From contig JBAZZT010000009.1 of NCBI GenBank assembly GCA_041658705.1, forward strand, positions 1-50,619: a DNA stretch of 50,619 nt, in the 5' to 3' direction. A program made the position numbers and the translations under genes. The stretch is from CAIKNB01 sp041658705. GTDB lineage: Bacteria; Patescibacteriota; Patescibacteriia; 2-12-FULL-60-25. Each line of letters begins with the position of its first letter. The stretch's first letter is position 1. The notes under the pieces are model-generated. The model was not told the origin of the DNA. It did not search any database and saw only the letters and a program-made list of their open reading frames with translations. This document shows positions 23,565 to 31,479 of this stretch, piece by piece.

Positions 23565-24149
23565 ATGAACATCATTCAAGATGTGCTGGCCTTGCGTAAG
23601 CAGCAGAATGAGACCGATAAGCGGTTCATCGCTCCGCTCAATCCGCTTGAGCGCGCCGGCGTGGAAGATTGGATCAGGCGACAGCGCCGCTCTGACCGAC
23701 CAAGCAAGGAAGATTGGATTGCCTTGTGGCTTGGTGGCAAACCTTTCTTCGGCGAAGAAATCTCCGCTTTGCTCCGTCGCTCCAAAGCGCACAACATCGC
23801 CGAGTGCTGCGATGAAACAGACTCCGCTGCTTTGAGCTGCTGGGCCAAGAGTCCGAATCCGGGATTGCACTTCGTGCTGGCTCGTATGGATTGCACCCGG
23901 GTAGCGGTCTTTGAAGCGCAGTACGCTATCTTCATCGACCGAGACGATCCGCAAAAGGGAGCGCGCCTCGGTCCGGCGGCGTTGGATGATGCAGGTCAAC
24001 CCCTTACGGGATTTGCCTGGTTCGGATTCGACCATTCGGACGTGCTTCACGCCCTCCTCTACACCTGGACCTCCGTTTGCTGCAAAGCCAAGCGCGCCCG
24101 TGAGAGACTCTGTGACATTGCCGACAAAATCCTGTTGGCGCAGCCCTGA
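23565..24149 (+). CDS. Hypothetical protein, 194 aa
   Basis: Unrecognised 194-residue soluble protein. It starts MNIIQDVLALRKQQNETDKR with a strong AAGGAGACGAG ribosome site and is followed by a hairpin. Features include a Trp-containing helix pair (ERAGVEDWIRRQRRS and SKEDWIALWLGGKP), several cysteines (ECCDETDSAALSCW, ARMDCTR, SVCCKAKR) and a WFGFDHSDVLHALLYTW segment. The cysteines are not arranged as an obvious zinc finger. TTGACA at 23515 may be the -35. Function unknown. Confidence 0.7.
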   Translation: MNIIQDVLALRKQQNETDKRFIAPLNPLERAGVEDWIRRQRRSDRPSKEDWIALWLGGKPFFGEEISALLRRSKAHNIAECCDETDSAALSCWAKSPNPGLHFVLARMDCTRVAVFEAQYAIFIDRDDPQKGARLGPAALDDAGQPLTGFAWFGFDHSDVLHALLYTWTSVCCKAKRARERLCDIADKILLAQP

Positions 24150-24154
24150 CGACC

Positions 24155-24186
24155 AGACCCGGAAGCTCTCCGGGTCTTGACTTTTA
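24155..24186 (+). terminator. Hairpin terminator after the 194-aa gene
   Basis: AGACCCGG pairs with CCGGGTCT, followed by TGACTTTT. The 3' side overlaps the -35 box of the next promoter. Confidence 0.6.
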
Positions 24187-24205
24187 GGTCGAGATTTGCT
24201 TAAAT
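24177..24205 (+). promoter_or_regulatory. Promoter of a structured RNA
   Basis: TTGACT (24177-24182), 17 bases, TTAAAT (24200-24205); the predicted start is near 24212. Confidence 0.55.
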
Positions 24206-24211
24206 CTTATC

Positions 24212-24550
24212 CGTCAGATGCTCTAAGCAGGTGCAGAGGCTTACGGAGCAGAAGGATGAACCCTTGGGGCGCCCAGAAAAGGCAATGGCATGCCGGGGCT
24301 TACCGGGATTCGACGTCTCGGGCGCATAGGCGCGGGGAGTGCAGCCAAGCGAGGATCGTTCGCGGCCAAGCTTGGCGAAGCCCGTCCGTGCATGCGGACG
24401 CTTTCCGCGCACATGCGTCAATCGTCGGAACTGTCGGCGGGAGTAGAATGCGCACATTTTCCTGCCGGTGGAGTGCAACGGACTGATCATCTGTTGCATA
24501 CTGCATGCTTGTTGCCCGCGACCAGCTTTACGGTCGCGGGCGTTTTTTAT
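24212..24550 (+). ncRNA. Candidate structured RNA with a tmRNA-like 5' motif
   Basis: A stretch with no credible gene, bounded by a promoter and a strong terminator. GGGGCTTACCGGGATTCGAC at 24294 closely resembles the conserved 5' end of tmRNA (GGGGCT, short linker, GGATTCGAC), and GTGCAGCC...GCGAGG follows, as in tmRNA. However, no TTCGA T-arm or CCA end complementary to GGGGC is visible downstream or upstream, and no usual tag ending in LAA is seen. Other stems include CGTCCG/CGGACG (24380-24397) and TGCAAC/GTTGCA (24475-24497). It could be an unusual or partial tmRNA or another RNA. Confidence 0.45.
24515..24549 (+). terminator. Terminator of the tmRNA-like RNA
   Basis: CCCGCGACC pairs perfectly with GGTCGCGGG, followed by CGTTTTTT. 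Confidence 0.9.
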
Positions 24551-24566
24551 CCAAACAGTCCGCGCT

Positions 24567-25685
24567 CTAGGCGTGTAAATCTTGCACCGCTTCCATCGCC
24601 TTTTTGAATTGCACCGCCATGCTGGCTACCGTCGAACTATACTCGGGATTTTTCATCAAGGCAGCGGACCGGTCTTTGAGTCCTGATTTAGCCGCATCGA
24701 TTTTCCATACGGATTCGTGCATCGCCGCACTTAATTTTTTGCCCTGCTCATCTTTAAGTTTCAAAAGTTCCGCACTCGATGCGCCCTTGGCGGCAGCTTC
24801 GTTCCATTCTTTTCCAAGTTGTTCGCCGAGGCTTTTCGGTAAAGCGGAATATTCGATCGGCGTGGATTGTTTGATGAACGAAAGCTGTTGCTTGATTTTT
24901 ACGCTGTCGCGTTCAGCTTGTCCTCTTTCTTCGTCCAACTTGGCGATTTCCGGGTCCAAAGCTTTCCACGCATCCGGTATGTAATTCAGGCTCTGCATTT
25001 TTTTATTCCGATTCTCCGATTCATAGGCGATGACTTTCGGATCTTCGTAATAACCCGGGGATGCGCCTTCGGCCACGCCCTCCGTGAGTTCCTTGGTCAT
25101 GCTGTCATGGATATTTTTCTTCCATGCGTCCGGAATTTGTTTGTTTGCGTCTATCGCGGCTTGGAATTCGTTACCGATTTTTTCCCTGCCTTGCTTCATC
25201 TTTTCCTTATCGGCCGACAACGCTTCTTGAAAGGCGATATTTTTTCCCGGTTCTGATTCTGCCTCCGCCGGACTTTCATTTTTGGCGCTTTCCGCCAGTG
25301 CCGCGGCGTCGAGCGCACTTTGTTCCGCGGATAGTTCGCCCATCTCTTTTTCCGTCTGGGCGAGTTGGTCGGCCAGCGCGCCGATTTCCTTTTCGGTTTC
25401 AGTCAATTGGCTATTCAAGGACTCGAATTGCTGCTTGAGCGCGGACAACGGTGCTTCGAATGATTGGCGCACGGCTTCGGGCATGGTGTCGCGCAGGGCC
25501 TCGGTGCTCTTAAGGTTGGATTCCACCTGGGCTTTTTCGTTGCGCGCTTGCTCGACTGCGGTCTTGGCTTTTTCCAAGCCGACTTGAATCTCGCTCTTTT
25601 TCCCTTCACCTTCGCCGATTTTTTTCACTATCTCCGCTTTTTTTGCCGCGACATGTTCGGTCCGCGAGAGCTTTGCTTCGTTCAT
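24567..25685 (-). CDS. Coiled-coil hypothetical protein, 372 aa
   Basis: A 372-residue, highly charged protein. Residues 1-130 form a long predicted coiled coil with heptad-like Leu/Ala spacing (KTAVEQARNEKAQVESNLKS, then QFESLNSQLTETEKEIGALA). The remainder is helical with PDAWK repeats (IPDAWKKNIHDSM and IPDAWKALDPEIAK) and a SYxP-like KSLGEQLGKEW region. There is no signal peptide or membrane segment. It resembles in style, but not in recognisable sequence, the 561-residue protein at 1445-3130. Function unknown; a structural or scaffold role is only a guess. Confidence 0.75.
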   Translation of the reverse strand: MNEAKLSRTEHVAAKKAEIVKKIGEGEGKKSEIQVGLEKAKTAVEQARNEKAQVESNLKSTEALRDTMPEAVRQSFEAPLSALKQQFESLNSQLTETEKEIGALADQLAQTEKEMGELSAEQSALDAAALAESAKNESPAEAESEPGKNIAFQEALSADKEKMKQGREKIGNEFQAAIDANKQIPDAWKKNIHDSMTKELTEGVAEGASPGYYEDPKVIAYESENRNKKMQSLNYIPDAWKALDPEIAKLDEERGQAERDSVKIKQQLSFIKQSTPIEYSALPKSLGEQLGKEWNEAAAKGASSAELLKLKDEQGKKLSAAMHESVWKIDAAKSGLKDRSAALMKNPEYSSTVASMAVQFKKAMEAVQDLHA

Positions 25686-25737
25686 AATTTTGGGTTAAGA
25701 TAGATACAAATTAAACCTTATTTAGGTTTCTGGCAAT

Positions 25738-25917
25738 ATGGCTAATGCAAAGCGGGCTAAACTATTGGGTAGATTGAAAGAGTTGGAAGGGGAGACGCAA
25801 AAGATCCGCAAAGATTTGTCGGCTTTGAATAAAAAGACCAAAACCTTGGTGTCGGATATGCATGGGGCGGAAGACAAGTCGCGCGTAGCCGACATAAAGA
25901 AGAAGCTGGGTCTTTGA
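25738..25917 (+). CDS. Small hypothetical protein, 59 aa
   Basis: A 59-codon gene, MANAKRAKLLGRLKELEGET to ADIKKKLGL, basic and coiled-coil-like. It is divergent from the 372-residue gene and lies 21 bases before the next small gene. Its codon use and regular amphipathic pattern support translation. Function unknown. Confidence 0.6.
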   Translation: MANAKRAKLLGRLKELEGETQKIRKDLSALNKKTKTLVSDMHGAEDKSRVADIKKKLGL

Positions 25918-25925
25918 GCGCGTGT

Positions 25926-25931
25926 TATAAT
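25926..25931 (+). promoter_or_regulatory. -10 box of the 56-aa membrane protein gene (leaderless)
   Basis: A perfect TATAAT is followed by TTATTTG and ATG at 25939. The -35 region is weak (AAGCTG near 25904). Confidence 0.55.
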
Positions 25932-25938
25932 TTATTTG

Positions 25939-26109
25939 ATGCGACGTAAGGCGAGACATGTCCTACCGTTGAAAAAAATCCGCGAACTCGACCGCGAACT
26001 CAAGCCGGTCGAGGCAGATTTCGGATTTTGGCTGCAACACGTCCTGCATTGGCATGCTTTGTTCTTGGTCGTTTGCGCGGTTTTAGCTTTAGGTTATTTT
26101 TCACGTTGA
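25939..26109 (+). CDS. Small single-pass membrane protein, 56 aa
   Basis: A 56-codon gene. Residues 1-25 are basic (MRRKARHVLPLKKIRELDRE), and residues 38-54 form one membrane helix (HALFLVVCAVLALGYF), giving a cytoplasmic N terminus. A TATAAT box seven bases before the ATG and a terminator-like hairpin (TCCGC/GCGGA then TTTTTT, 26290-26310) downstream support expression. No family recognised. Confidence 0.6.
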   Translation: MRRKARHVLPLKKIRELDRELKPVEADFGFWLQHVLHWHALFLVVCAVLALGYFSR

Positions 26110-26171
26110 ACCGGTGTAGCATTTATTAAACCGACGGGAAACTCTGTCCGTCTGGGCGGAGAGGATAAGTA

Positions 26172-26264
26172 CCCGTTGTCATTCCCGCGAAAGCGGAAAT
26201 CCAGACCTCGGAAACATCGGAAGATTTCTCTCTGGATCCCCCGCTTTCGCGGAGGATGACGAGA
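26172..26264. repeat. Palindromic repeat, CCGCGAAAGCGG family
   Basis: TGTCATTCCCGCGAAAGCGG.AATCCAG on the left and CTGGATCCCCCGCTTTCGCGG.GGATGAC on the right are inverted copies. This is a relative of the elements at 978 and 46220. Confidence 0.8.
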
Positions 26265-26375
26265 GGGAACTGATCGGGGCCACAAGCTTTCCGCGCTTTG
26301 CGGATTTTTTATTCCAAGCGTGGTTTAGCGTGCAGGCTTGATTTTTCCCTGTCGGCAAGTAACATACCTAAAGCT

Positions 26376-27716
26376 ATGAACCTCAAGAAGCTGCTGAAGA
26401 AGATCCTGCCCACAGGCGCGCTTTCCTATTATCATCTTGCCTTGGCGCATGTAGCGGCGGCCTTCTACGGCTATCCGTCGGAGAAGCTGACCATCGTCGG
26501 CATCACCGGCACCAAAGGCAAGACCACGGCGGCCAACTTCATCTGGGCGTGTCTGCAGGCGGCCGGACATAAGACGGGTTTGATCGGCACGGCCAATATC
26601 CGCTTGGGGGATGAAGAACGGTTGAACGAATACCACATGACCATGCCGGGTCCGCTCGTCATGCAAAAACTTTTGGCCGAGATGGTCAAAGCCGGTTGCA
26701 CGCACGCGGTGTTCGAGGTCACGTCCGAAGGCGTAAACCAATGGCGGCACGCGGGCATCAATTTCGATTTCGCGGTCTTCACCAACCTGACTCCCGAACA
26801 TCTGCCCTCGCACGGCGGGAGTTTCGAAAATTACAAAGCCGCCAAGGGAAAATTCTTTTCGGTCTTGGCTCAAGGCAAGCAAAAAGTCATCAACGGGGAA
26901 AAAATCCTCAAGACCATCTTGGCCAACGCCGATTCGGAGCACGCGGATTATTTTTTGTCTTTCACGGCCGAGCGCAAACTAACCTTCGGCTTGTCGCGTG
27001 GCGAGCACCTGGCCAGGAATATCTTTGCCAACCAAAGCGGCGTGACTTTCGAATTGGATGGCGAATTCTACAAGCTCAACATCACCGGAGCTTTCAACGT
27101 CTTGAATGCGTTGCCGGGAATTTTGATCGCTAAAGAGCTAGGTGCGGCAGCAGACGACATCCGCCGCGGTTTGGAGGACTTGGAAACCATCCCGGGACGC
27201 ATGGAACGCATCGATTTGGGCCAGCCTTTCACGCTGTTCGTGGATTATGCGCACGAAAAAGAGAGCATCACGGCGGCGCTCAAGACTGCGCGCGACATCG
27301 TCCAAAGCTCGCAGGGCAAAGTCATCATCCTGCTGGGCGCCGAGGGCGGCGGACGCGACCCGGCCAAGCGTCCCATCATGGGCGAACTCGCGGCGCGCCT
27401 GGCGGATTACGCCGTCGTGAGCAACGTCGATCCGTACGAAGACGATCCCACCAAGATCGCGGAAGATATCGCGCAAGCAGCGGAGAAAGCTGGTCTGCGC
27501 CGCGGCACAAACCTCTTCGTCATCCTGGATCGCCGCGCCGGCATCCGCAAGACGCTCGAGCTGGCCCATCCGGGCGACGTGGTGCTCGTGACCGGCAAAG
27601 GCGCGGAACAATCCATCGTCATCAACGGCAAAAGCGCACCGTGGGACGATCGCCGCGTGGTAAAAGAAGAACTGGAAAAACTCCTGTCAGCATCCGGCGC
27701 ATCGGCTGCCCCCTAG
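26376..27716 (+). CDS. Mur ligase family protein (MurE-like)
   Basis: A 446-residue Mur ligase, an ATP-dependent enzyme joining an amino acid or peptide to a UDP-MurNAc-type substrate. The P-loop ITGTKGKTT lies near residue 50. Then come the central-domain motifs (TSEGVNQWR, FTNLTPEHLPSHGG with the carbamoyl-lysine region YKAAKGKFF), NVLNAL, and the C-terminal domain with IPGRMERI, FVDYAHEKESI and VVLVTGKGAEQ. Compared with canonical MurE, about 60 residues of the N-terminal UDP-binding domain are missing, and the DNPR motif that selects diaminopimelate reads as NVDPYEDDP. It may therefore use another amino acid or act on a different polymer. Start 26376 is chosen because it lies just after a TTGATT-16-TAACAT promoter. 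Confidence 0.85.
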   Translation: MNLKKLLKKILPTGALSYYHLALAHVAAAFYGYPSEKLTIVGITGTKGKTTAANFIWACLQAAGHKTGLIGTANIRLGDEERLNEYHMTMPGPLVMQKLLAEMVKAGCTHAVFEVTSEGVNQWRHAGINFDFAVFTNLTPEHLPSHGGSFENYKAAKGKFFSVLAQGKQKVINGEKILKTILANADSEHADYFLSFTAERKLTFGLSRGEHLARNIFANQSGVTFELDGEFYKLNITGAFNVLNALPGILIAKELGAAADDIRRGLEDLETIPGRMERIDLGQPFTLFVDYAHEKESITAALKTARDIVQSSQGKVIILLGAEGGGRDPAKRPIMGELAARLADYAVVSNVDPYEDDPTKIAEDIAQAAEKAGLRRGTNLFVILDRRAGIRKTLELAHPGDVVLVTGKGAEQSIVINGKSAPWDDRRVVKEELEKLLSASGASAAP

Positions 27717-27740
27717 CTCGATTTACCTGTAAACTATTCC
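27706..27740 (+). promoter_or_regulatory. Shared promoter module of DGR target gene 4
   Basis: CTGCCC (27706-27711), 18 bases, TAAACT (27730-27735), embedded in CTCGATTTACCTGTAAACTA, which differs from the target 1 module at two positions. It overlaps the last codons and stop of the Mur ligase. Confidence 0.6.
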
Positions 27741-27768
27741 GTACAGACTTCCGTTTCGAAATAAAACC

Positions 27769-28770
27769 ATGCCCACCAACCCCTTCGAAACCGCTCCGAA
27801 TCTCACCACCTCCCACATCCGGCGGCAGGATTTACCTTCCCACGTCAGGCGTAAAGCGGATAACCTCGCTGCCCAGATAAAAGAAGTCTACGCCAAATAC
27901 GGCGCCAAGAACTTCGAAGAGCTGAAAGAGAATAAGAAGCTATCGGCGCAAGATGCGCGTAAAGTCGCGGATTTGTTCAAAGCCTTCAATGACGCAATCG
28001 AAAAGAAAGAAGTCGAACTAGACCTCGAAGAAGCAATCGAACTCCTGGGCCGCGAGAACGTCCATGGCATAGAGGATGTCGAAGCCATGTTAGGACAAGG
28101 TTTCATCGATATCTCCAAAGTCCCACCCATCCCATACACCACGGAAGAGCTTGAGAAGTCCAAAGAGATCAAGGAGAAGACTGGCGTCGAAGAGATGCTC
28201 GTCTTATTCGTCGCGGACAAAGACGGCAAACCGCTCACCGGAAAGCGCATGAACGAACTCATTCAAGCGAAATACGACAAACTCGACCTAGGTAAATTCC
28301 TAGTTAAAGTCGATTGGTATAAGAACGAGGACTTCTTCACGAAACTAGGTTTGAGCTACGAATGGAAACTCATCACCAAACAGACCATCCCCGATTCAAA
28401 GGACAAACCCCATCATCGCGAAGCATGGGATGCTTACGCCCACCAAGACACCCAAGAATACGTCATCGAGGAATATGCTAAGAAGCTCGATATTCCGCGC
28501 GACCAGCTGCATCGTCCGGAGCCTTTCCAGATGCTCTATACCACCGCTCTTCATTTGATCGCGACCGAACGCCTCAATGGTCAGGGTAAAGGTGAACGCA
28601 TCCTCACGGATGAATACCACTGGTCTGATGTACGCTCCTCGGAAGGGGTCTCTGTGGTCGTAGGCGATGCCGTTTCGCGCGGCGCCAACATGGTTGGGTA
28701 CCCCCGTGGTGTTTGGAACAACCGTTTCGGTGTCTGTTCTTCGCGCGACCCCTCTTCATCCAAATCTTAG
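27769..28770 (+). CDS. DGR variable target protein 4
   Basis: A 333-residue paralogue of the other three targets. The body is the same (MPTNPFETAPNL, RRQDLPSHVRR, YAKYGA, KKLSAQDARKVADLF, GRENVHGIEDVEAMLG, EEMLVLFVADKDGKPLTG, YEWKLITKQTIP, HRPEPFQML). The tail following DEYHWSDVRSSEG is its variable region, with AAC, TAC and GTT codons at template-adenine positions. It ends with SSKS, about four residues shorter than the others. It lies 52 bases after the Mur ligase, with its own promoter. No signal peptide or membrane helix. Confidence 0.85.
   Translation: MPTNPFETAPNLTTSHIRRQDLPSHVRRKADNLAAQIKEVYAKYGAKNFEELKENKKLSAQDARKVADLFKAFNDAIEKKEVELDLEEAIELLGRENVHGIEDVEAMLGQGFIDISKVPPIPYTTEELEKSKEIKEKTGVEEMLVLFVADKDGKPLTGKRMNELIQAKYDKLDLGKFLVKVDWYKNEDFFTKLGLSYEWKLITKQTIPDSKDKPHHREAWDAYAHQDTQEYVIEEYAKKLDIPRDQLHRPEPFQMLYTTALHLIATERLNGQGKGERILTDEYHWSDVRSSEGVSVVVGDAVSRGANMVGYPRGVWNNRFGVCSSRDPSSSKS
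28633..28770 (+). repeat. Variable region VR4 of target 4
   Basis: Aligned with the template repeat. Codons opposite AAC, AAC, AAT, GAT, GAC, AAC, AAT and AAT in the template read GTC, GTC, GAT, GTT, CGC, AAC, GTT and TAC. The third base is preserved in all but the last. Confidence 0.8.
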
Positions 28771-28918
28771 GACACATATTATCGACCCCTTGTCAGGCTT
28801 GAGCTTGGCGTTTAATGGCGTATACTGCTTGGGAAGGTCACAAGGTCGAAAGTTAAAAGCCTAAAGTCTCCGGACTTCAAGCTTTAAACTTCAAACTTTG
28901 AGCTTTAAACTACCTCTT
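28771..28918 (+). promoter_or_regulatory. Intergenic word-repeat DNA and -10 box of the TrmB-like gene
   Basis: The stretch contains tandem words GTTAAAAGCC, TAAAGTC, CTTTAAACTTC and TTTGAGCTTTAAAC (28850-28911), related to the 23S-5S spacer. TAAACT at 28906-28911 is followed by seven bases (ACCTCTT) and the ATG at 28919, indicating a leaderless mRNA. No -35 consensus is seen at 17 bases. Confidence 0.5.
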
Positions 28919-29683
28919 ATGACCCAATGGAACACTTTGCTTAAAACCCTTGGTTTCACTGATAGCGAAGCCAAGATCTACATCATCTCGCTCGAGATGG
29001 GACCGTCTTCGGTGCAGGATATCGCGCGCCGCGCCAAAGTCTCGCGCGTCACGACTTACGCCGTGATCGAGTCGTTGGCTGCGCAAGGACTGATGAGTTC
29101 GGTGCAAAAAGGCAAAAAGACCGTGTACGCGGCGGAATCCCCGGAGCGGCTCGTCTCGTTCGTGCAATCGCGCATCAAAGACATGGAGAGCACGCTCAAA
29201 GAGGTCGAAGTCGGCATCGGCGATCTGCGCTTGCTGCAGCGCGGCGAAAAACCGGTGGTCAAGATTTTCGAAGGCGTCGAAGGCATCCGCGCCATCCTCG
29301 ACGACATGGTGGCGAGCAACTGCAAGATCGTCTACGAGTTCGCCAACGTGGATGCGATCGAAAAAGTCTTTCCTTTGTTCGAAGGCATAAAAAATATCCG
29401 CCAAGAAATCAAGCGGCGCAAAATCCCGGCGCAGGCAATTTATCTCTCGAAAGGCGACATCACGCCGCGCCCGCATGCCGACATCCATATGTTGCCGCGG
29501 GGAGTCTTCAATTTCACCGGCGACATCACCGTGTATCAGAACAAAGTGGCCATGTTTACCTTCAGCGGCAAGCTCATCAGCGTGCTCATCGAGAGCGAGG
29601 AGCTGGCTCAAACCCTCAAAGAATTTTTCCATCTGGCGCTGACTTCCAAGCAGCTCAAAGAAATCAAAGGACCTGCGGTATAA
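28919..29683 (+). CDS. TrmB-family transcriptional regulator
   Basis: A 254-residue protein. Residues 1-70 form the TrmB winged helix: LLKTLGFTDSEAKIYIISLE, SSVQDIARRAKVSRVTTYAV and ESLAAQGLMSSVQKGKKTVY. A coiled linker (residues 80-105) is followed by a C-terminal domain (KIFEGVEGIRAILDDMV...FANVDAIEKVFP) of the PLD-like effector type seen in many bacterial TrmB-like regulators. Family members act as repressors or activators, often of sugar metabolism in archaea; the target in this lineage is unknown. The start is set by the leaderless promoter geometry. Confidence 0.85.
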   Translation: MTQWNTLLKTLGFTDSEAKIYIISLEMGPSSVQDIARRAKVSRVTTYAVIESLAAQGLMSSVQKGKKTVYAAESPERLVSFVQSRIKDMESTLKEVEVGIGDLRLLQRGEKPVVKIFEGVEGIRAILDDMVASNCKIVYEFANVDAIEKVFPLFEGIKNIRQEIKRRKIPAQAIYLSKGDITPRPHADIHMLPRGVFNFTGDITVYQNKVAMFTFSGKLISVLIESEELAQTLKEFFHLALTSKQLKEIKGPAV

Positions 29684-29690
29684 AAAAAGA

Positions 29691-29717
29691 GCCCCCCGGT
29701 GATGAGACACCGAAGGG
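29691..29717 (-). terminator. Terminator of the RNase P RNA
   Basis: On the minus strand GCCCTTCGGTG pairs with CACCGGGGGGC through GC and GU pairs, followed by TCTTTTTTT. Confidence 0.85.
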
Positions 29718-30151
29718 CAGCGGTTTTGGGGCCTACAAGCCTCCGTCAGCTTCTAGTGAGCCCACATTCTGTTATCACCTCTTCCTTTCCGGAAGGGCGA
29801 GGTTCAGGTGCTCGGACGCAATCTACATCTCCAGCCAGCTGTGTTGCTTGCGACGTCTTTCTCCGTTTCCCGAAGGTACGGTCAGTTTGACGCCGATCCC
29901 ACAGAAGTAATTCCATGGGACGAGAGGCATTGCCCATGCCTATGCGGAGTTCGGTTGTTGCTGGCTGCCCCCTGACAAGTTTCGGCCTGTACCCTAGGGT
30001 TTTGGTAGGTGCCTTTAGCTGGCTCCTCGATTTGGGTACGTGGCTTTTCCTTGTTGGATGCGAGTGCGTGATAGTCCTGGCCGCGCTTATCCTTCCTCTG
30101 CGTGATGGGTTTGCGTTAAGCAAGTTAAGGTACGAAGCAGTAGTTAAAGAT
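29694..30151 (-). ncRNA. rnpB: Probable RNase P RNA
   Basis: A 458-nt transcription unit with promoter and terminator and no coding frame. On the minus strand it has AACAAGGAAAAGCCACGT near the 5' third, resembling the conserved P4 5' strand (GAGGAAAGUCC), and ATAACAGAATGTGGGCTCAC near the 3' end, resembling the P4 3' strand (ACAGAANNNGGCUUA). The two can pair (AGCCACGT with ATGTGG.CT). Between them GGGAAACGGAG...GCAAGCAACACAG resembles the AAAC...GGAGCAAGGCC region. RNase P RNA is the ribozyme that matures tRNA 5' ends. The assignment is by eye. Confidence 0.65.
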
Positions 30152-30157
30152 AGCTCA

Positions 30158-30186
30158 AACATACAACCTGTAAGACGCTTTGTCAA
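30158..30186 (-). promoter_or_regulatory. Promoter of the RNase P RNA candidate
   Basis: On the minus strand TTGACA (30181-30186), 17 bases, TATGTT (30158-30163). TGTCAAT and ATTGACA form a palindrome (30181-30200), giving a second -35-like box facing the other way. Confidence 0.7.
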
Positions 30187-30457
30187 TATAAGAATTGACA
30201 CTAAATTCAGGACGTACAAAAAAGCCAAGACTTCAATGTTAAAAGTGACGAACGTCGCATATTTTGGCTGAATTTACAGCAGAATTTGGATACTTTTTGA
30301 TTTTTTGTACACTTCCCGATTGACATAAAAAACACGCCAGAAGACATAAAATCATCCTTTACGTGAAAAATATATCCGCAGCCTGCTTGTCCGTGGATTA
30401 CAGGAGTCTTGTCTTCTTCCCCCTTTGCGTCGCTTCGGCTAAACTGGTCTCCATCAT
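30187..30457. other. AT-rich intergenic region without a gene
   Basis: About 270 bases with no convincing frame. It contains GTACAAAAAA (30213-30222) and its inverse TTTTTTGTAC (30302-30311), and a TTGACA at 30322 that may be the -35 of the downstream gene, though no well-spaced -10 follows. Confidence 0.4.
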
Positions 30458-31159
30458 ATGCGCCGCAATGCATCCATCCTACTCTCCATTTTGATCGGGG
30501 CTTTGGTCGTCGGTTTAGGCATGGGCTTCTTCTTGAAAAAAGCCAATGACGACCGCACTAAGCTGGCCGGGCAAGCCGAGGAGGCCAAAAAAACCTCGGA
30601 GCAAATCCAGGCGACCAGCCTAAAGGCCGTAGCCGAAGCCAGGGGAAAACTGGATCAGGCGAATGCGGAAGTGGAGAAAGCGCGCACCACGCTCCAGAAA
30701 ATCGAAGCCGAACGCAAGCTCATGGCGGCAGCCGAAGTTTTGACGCCGTCGAAGAACCTGAAAGGCTGGCAGGAAGCGATTAGTCTAGCTATGGGCGTCT
30801 CGCTCAAGTTTCCGCCACGCACGGAGATCGAGCAGAATTTAGCAGGTGCGCTGACCGTCATATATTCCAGCGCTTCGAGTTCTACCGTGCCTGTCCGTTG
30901 GTTTTCGCTCACGCCCTACGAGCAGCGTTTGGAGAATGAACTTATCTCGACGCTTTACTCCACGAGCACAGCGGTTTTTTTGGTCAAAGGCCACGTGTTA
31001 TACGGCGTGCGCGGTTATGCCACAGGGAGCCGCGAAGAGACTTACGTGTTGAGGATACTCAAGAACGGAGAACCCGCGAACCTGGTGTGGCTGCGCGGTT
31101 CAGGCAAAGCCGGACAGACCCAACCCTTGCAAGTATTGTCTACTTTGGATTTTCAATGA
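30458..31159 (+). CDS. Membrane-anchored coiled-coil hypothetical protein, 233 aa
   Basis: A 233-residue protein with one N-terminal membrane helix (ILLSILIGALVVGLGMGFFL, residues 7-26) preceded by MRRNA, so probably anchored with the C terminus outside. Residues 30-90 are a coiled coil (KANDDRTKLAGQAEEAKK, then KLDQANAEVEKARTTLQK). The C-terminal 130 residues look globular and beta-rich (ALTVIYSSASSSTVPVRWFS, VKGHVLYGVRGYAT, TYVLRILKNGEPANLVWL). No family recognised. A cell-envelope or surface role is inferred from topology. Confidence 0.7.
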   Translation: MRRNASILLSILIGALVVGLGMGFFLKKANDDRTKLAGQAEEAKKTSEQIQATSLKAVAEARGKLDQANAEVEKARTTLQKIEAERKLMAAAEVLTPSKNLKGWQEAISLAMGVSLKFPPRTEIEQNLAGALTVIYSSASSSTVPVRWFSLTPYEQRLENELISTLYSTSTAVFLVKGHVLYGVRGYATGSREETYVLRILKNGEPANLVWLRGSGKAGQTQPLQVLSTLDFQ

Positions 31160-31479
31160 AGTAGGGGCGCATGCCATGCGCCCTGTCGGTAGTCTATAGC
31201 CAAACAAGATTAGAAAACAAAAACCCGCTCGCGCGGGTTTTTTCGTAGCTGACATGAATAGACGGTAGCCAGACGTAGGGGCGCACGGTCGTGCGCCCTT
31301 TTGGTCATAAGAGAATGTCATTCTTGAGGCCGTCTGACGGCCGAAGAATCTTCCTATTCCTTAAGGCATAGGAAGATCCTTCGCTTCGCTCGAGGATGAC
31401 ACTTATTTTTTTATTCTGGCTTCCATCTACCGACAGGGCGCATGGCATGCGCCCCTACCCTCTACCGTCTGTATCAACA
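31160..31479. repeat. Repeat-rich intergenic region with a bidirectional terminator
   Basis: In order: GTAGGGGCGCATGCCATGCG (31164), a terminator AAACCCGC/GCGGGTTT with T run (31219-31243), GTAGGGGCGCACGGTCGTGC (31276), a CTTGAGG/GGATGAC palindrome (31316-31402, near copy of 17998-18081) and GGGCGCATGGCATGCGCCCC (31436). Short AGACGGTAG words separate them. No gene. Confidence 0.75.
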
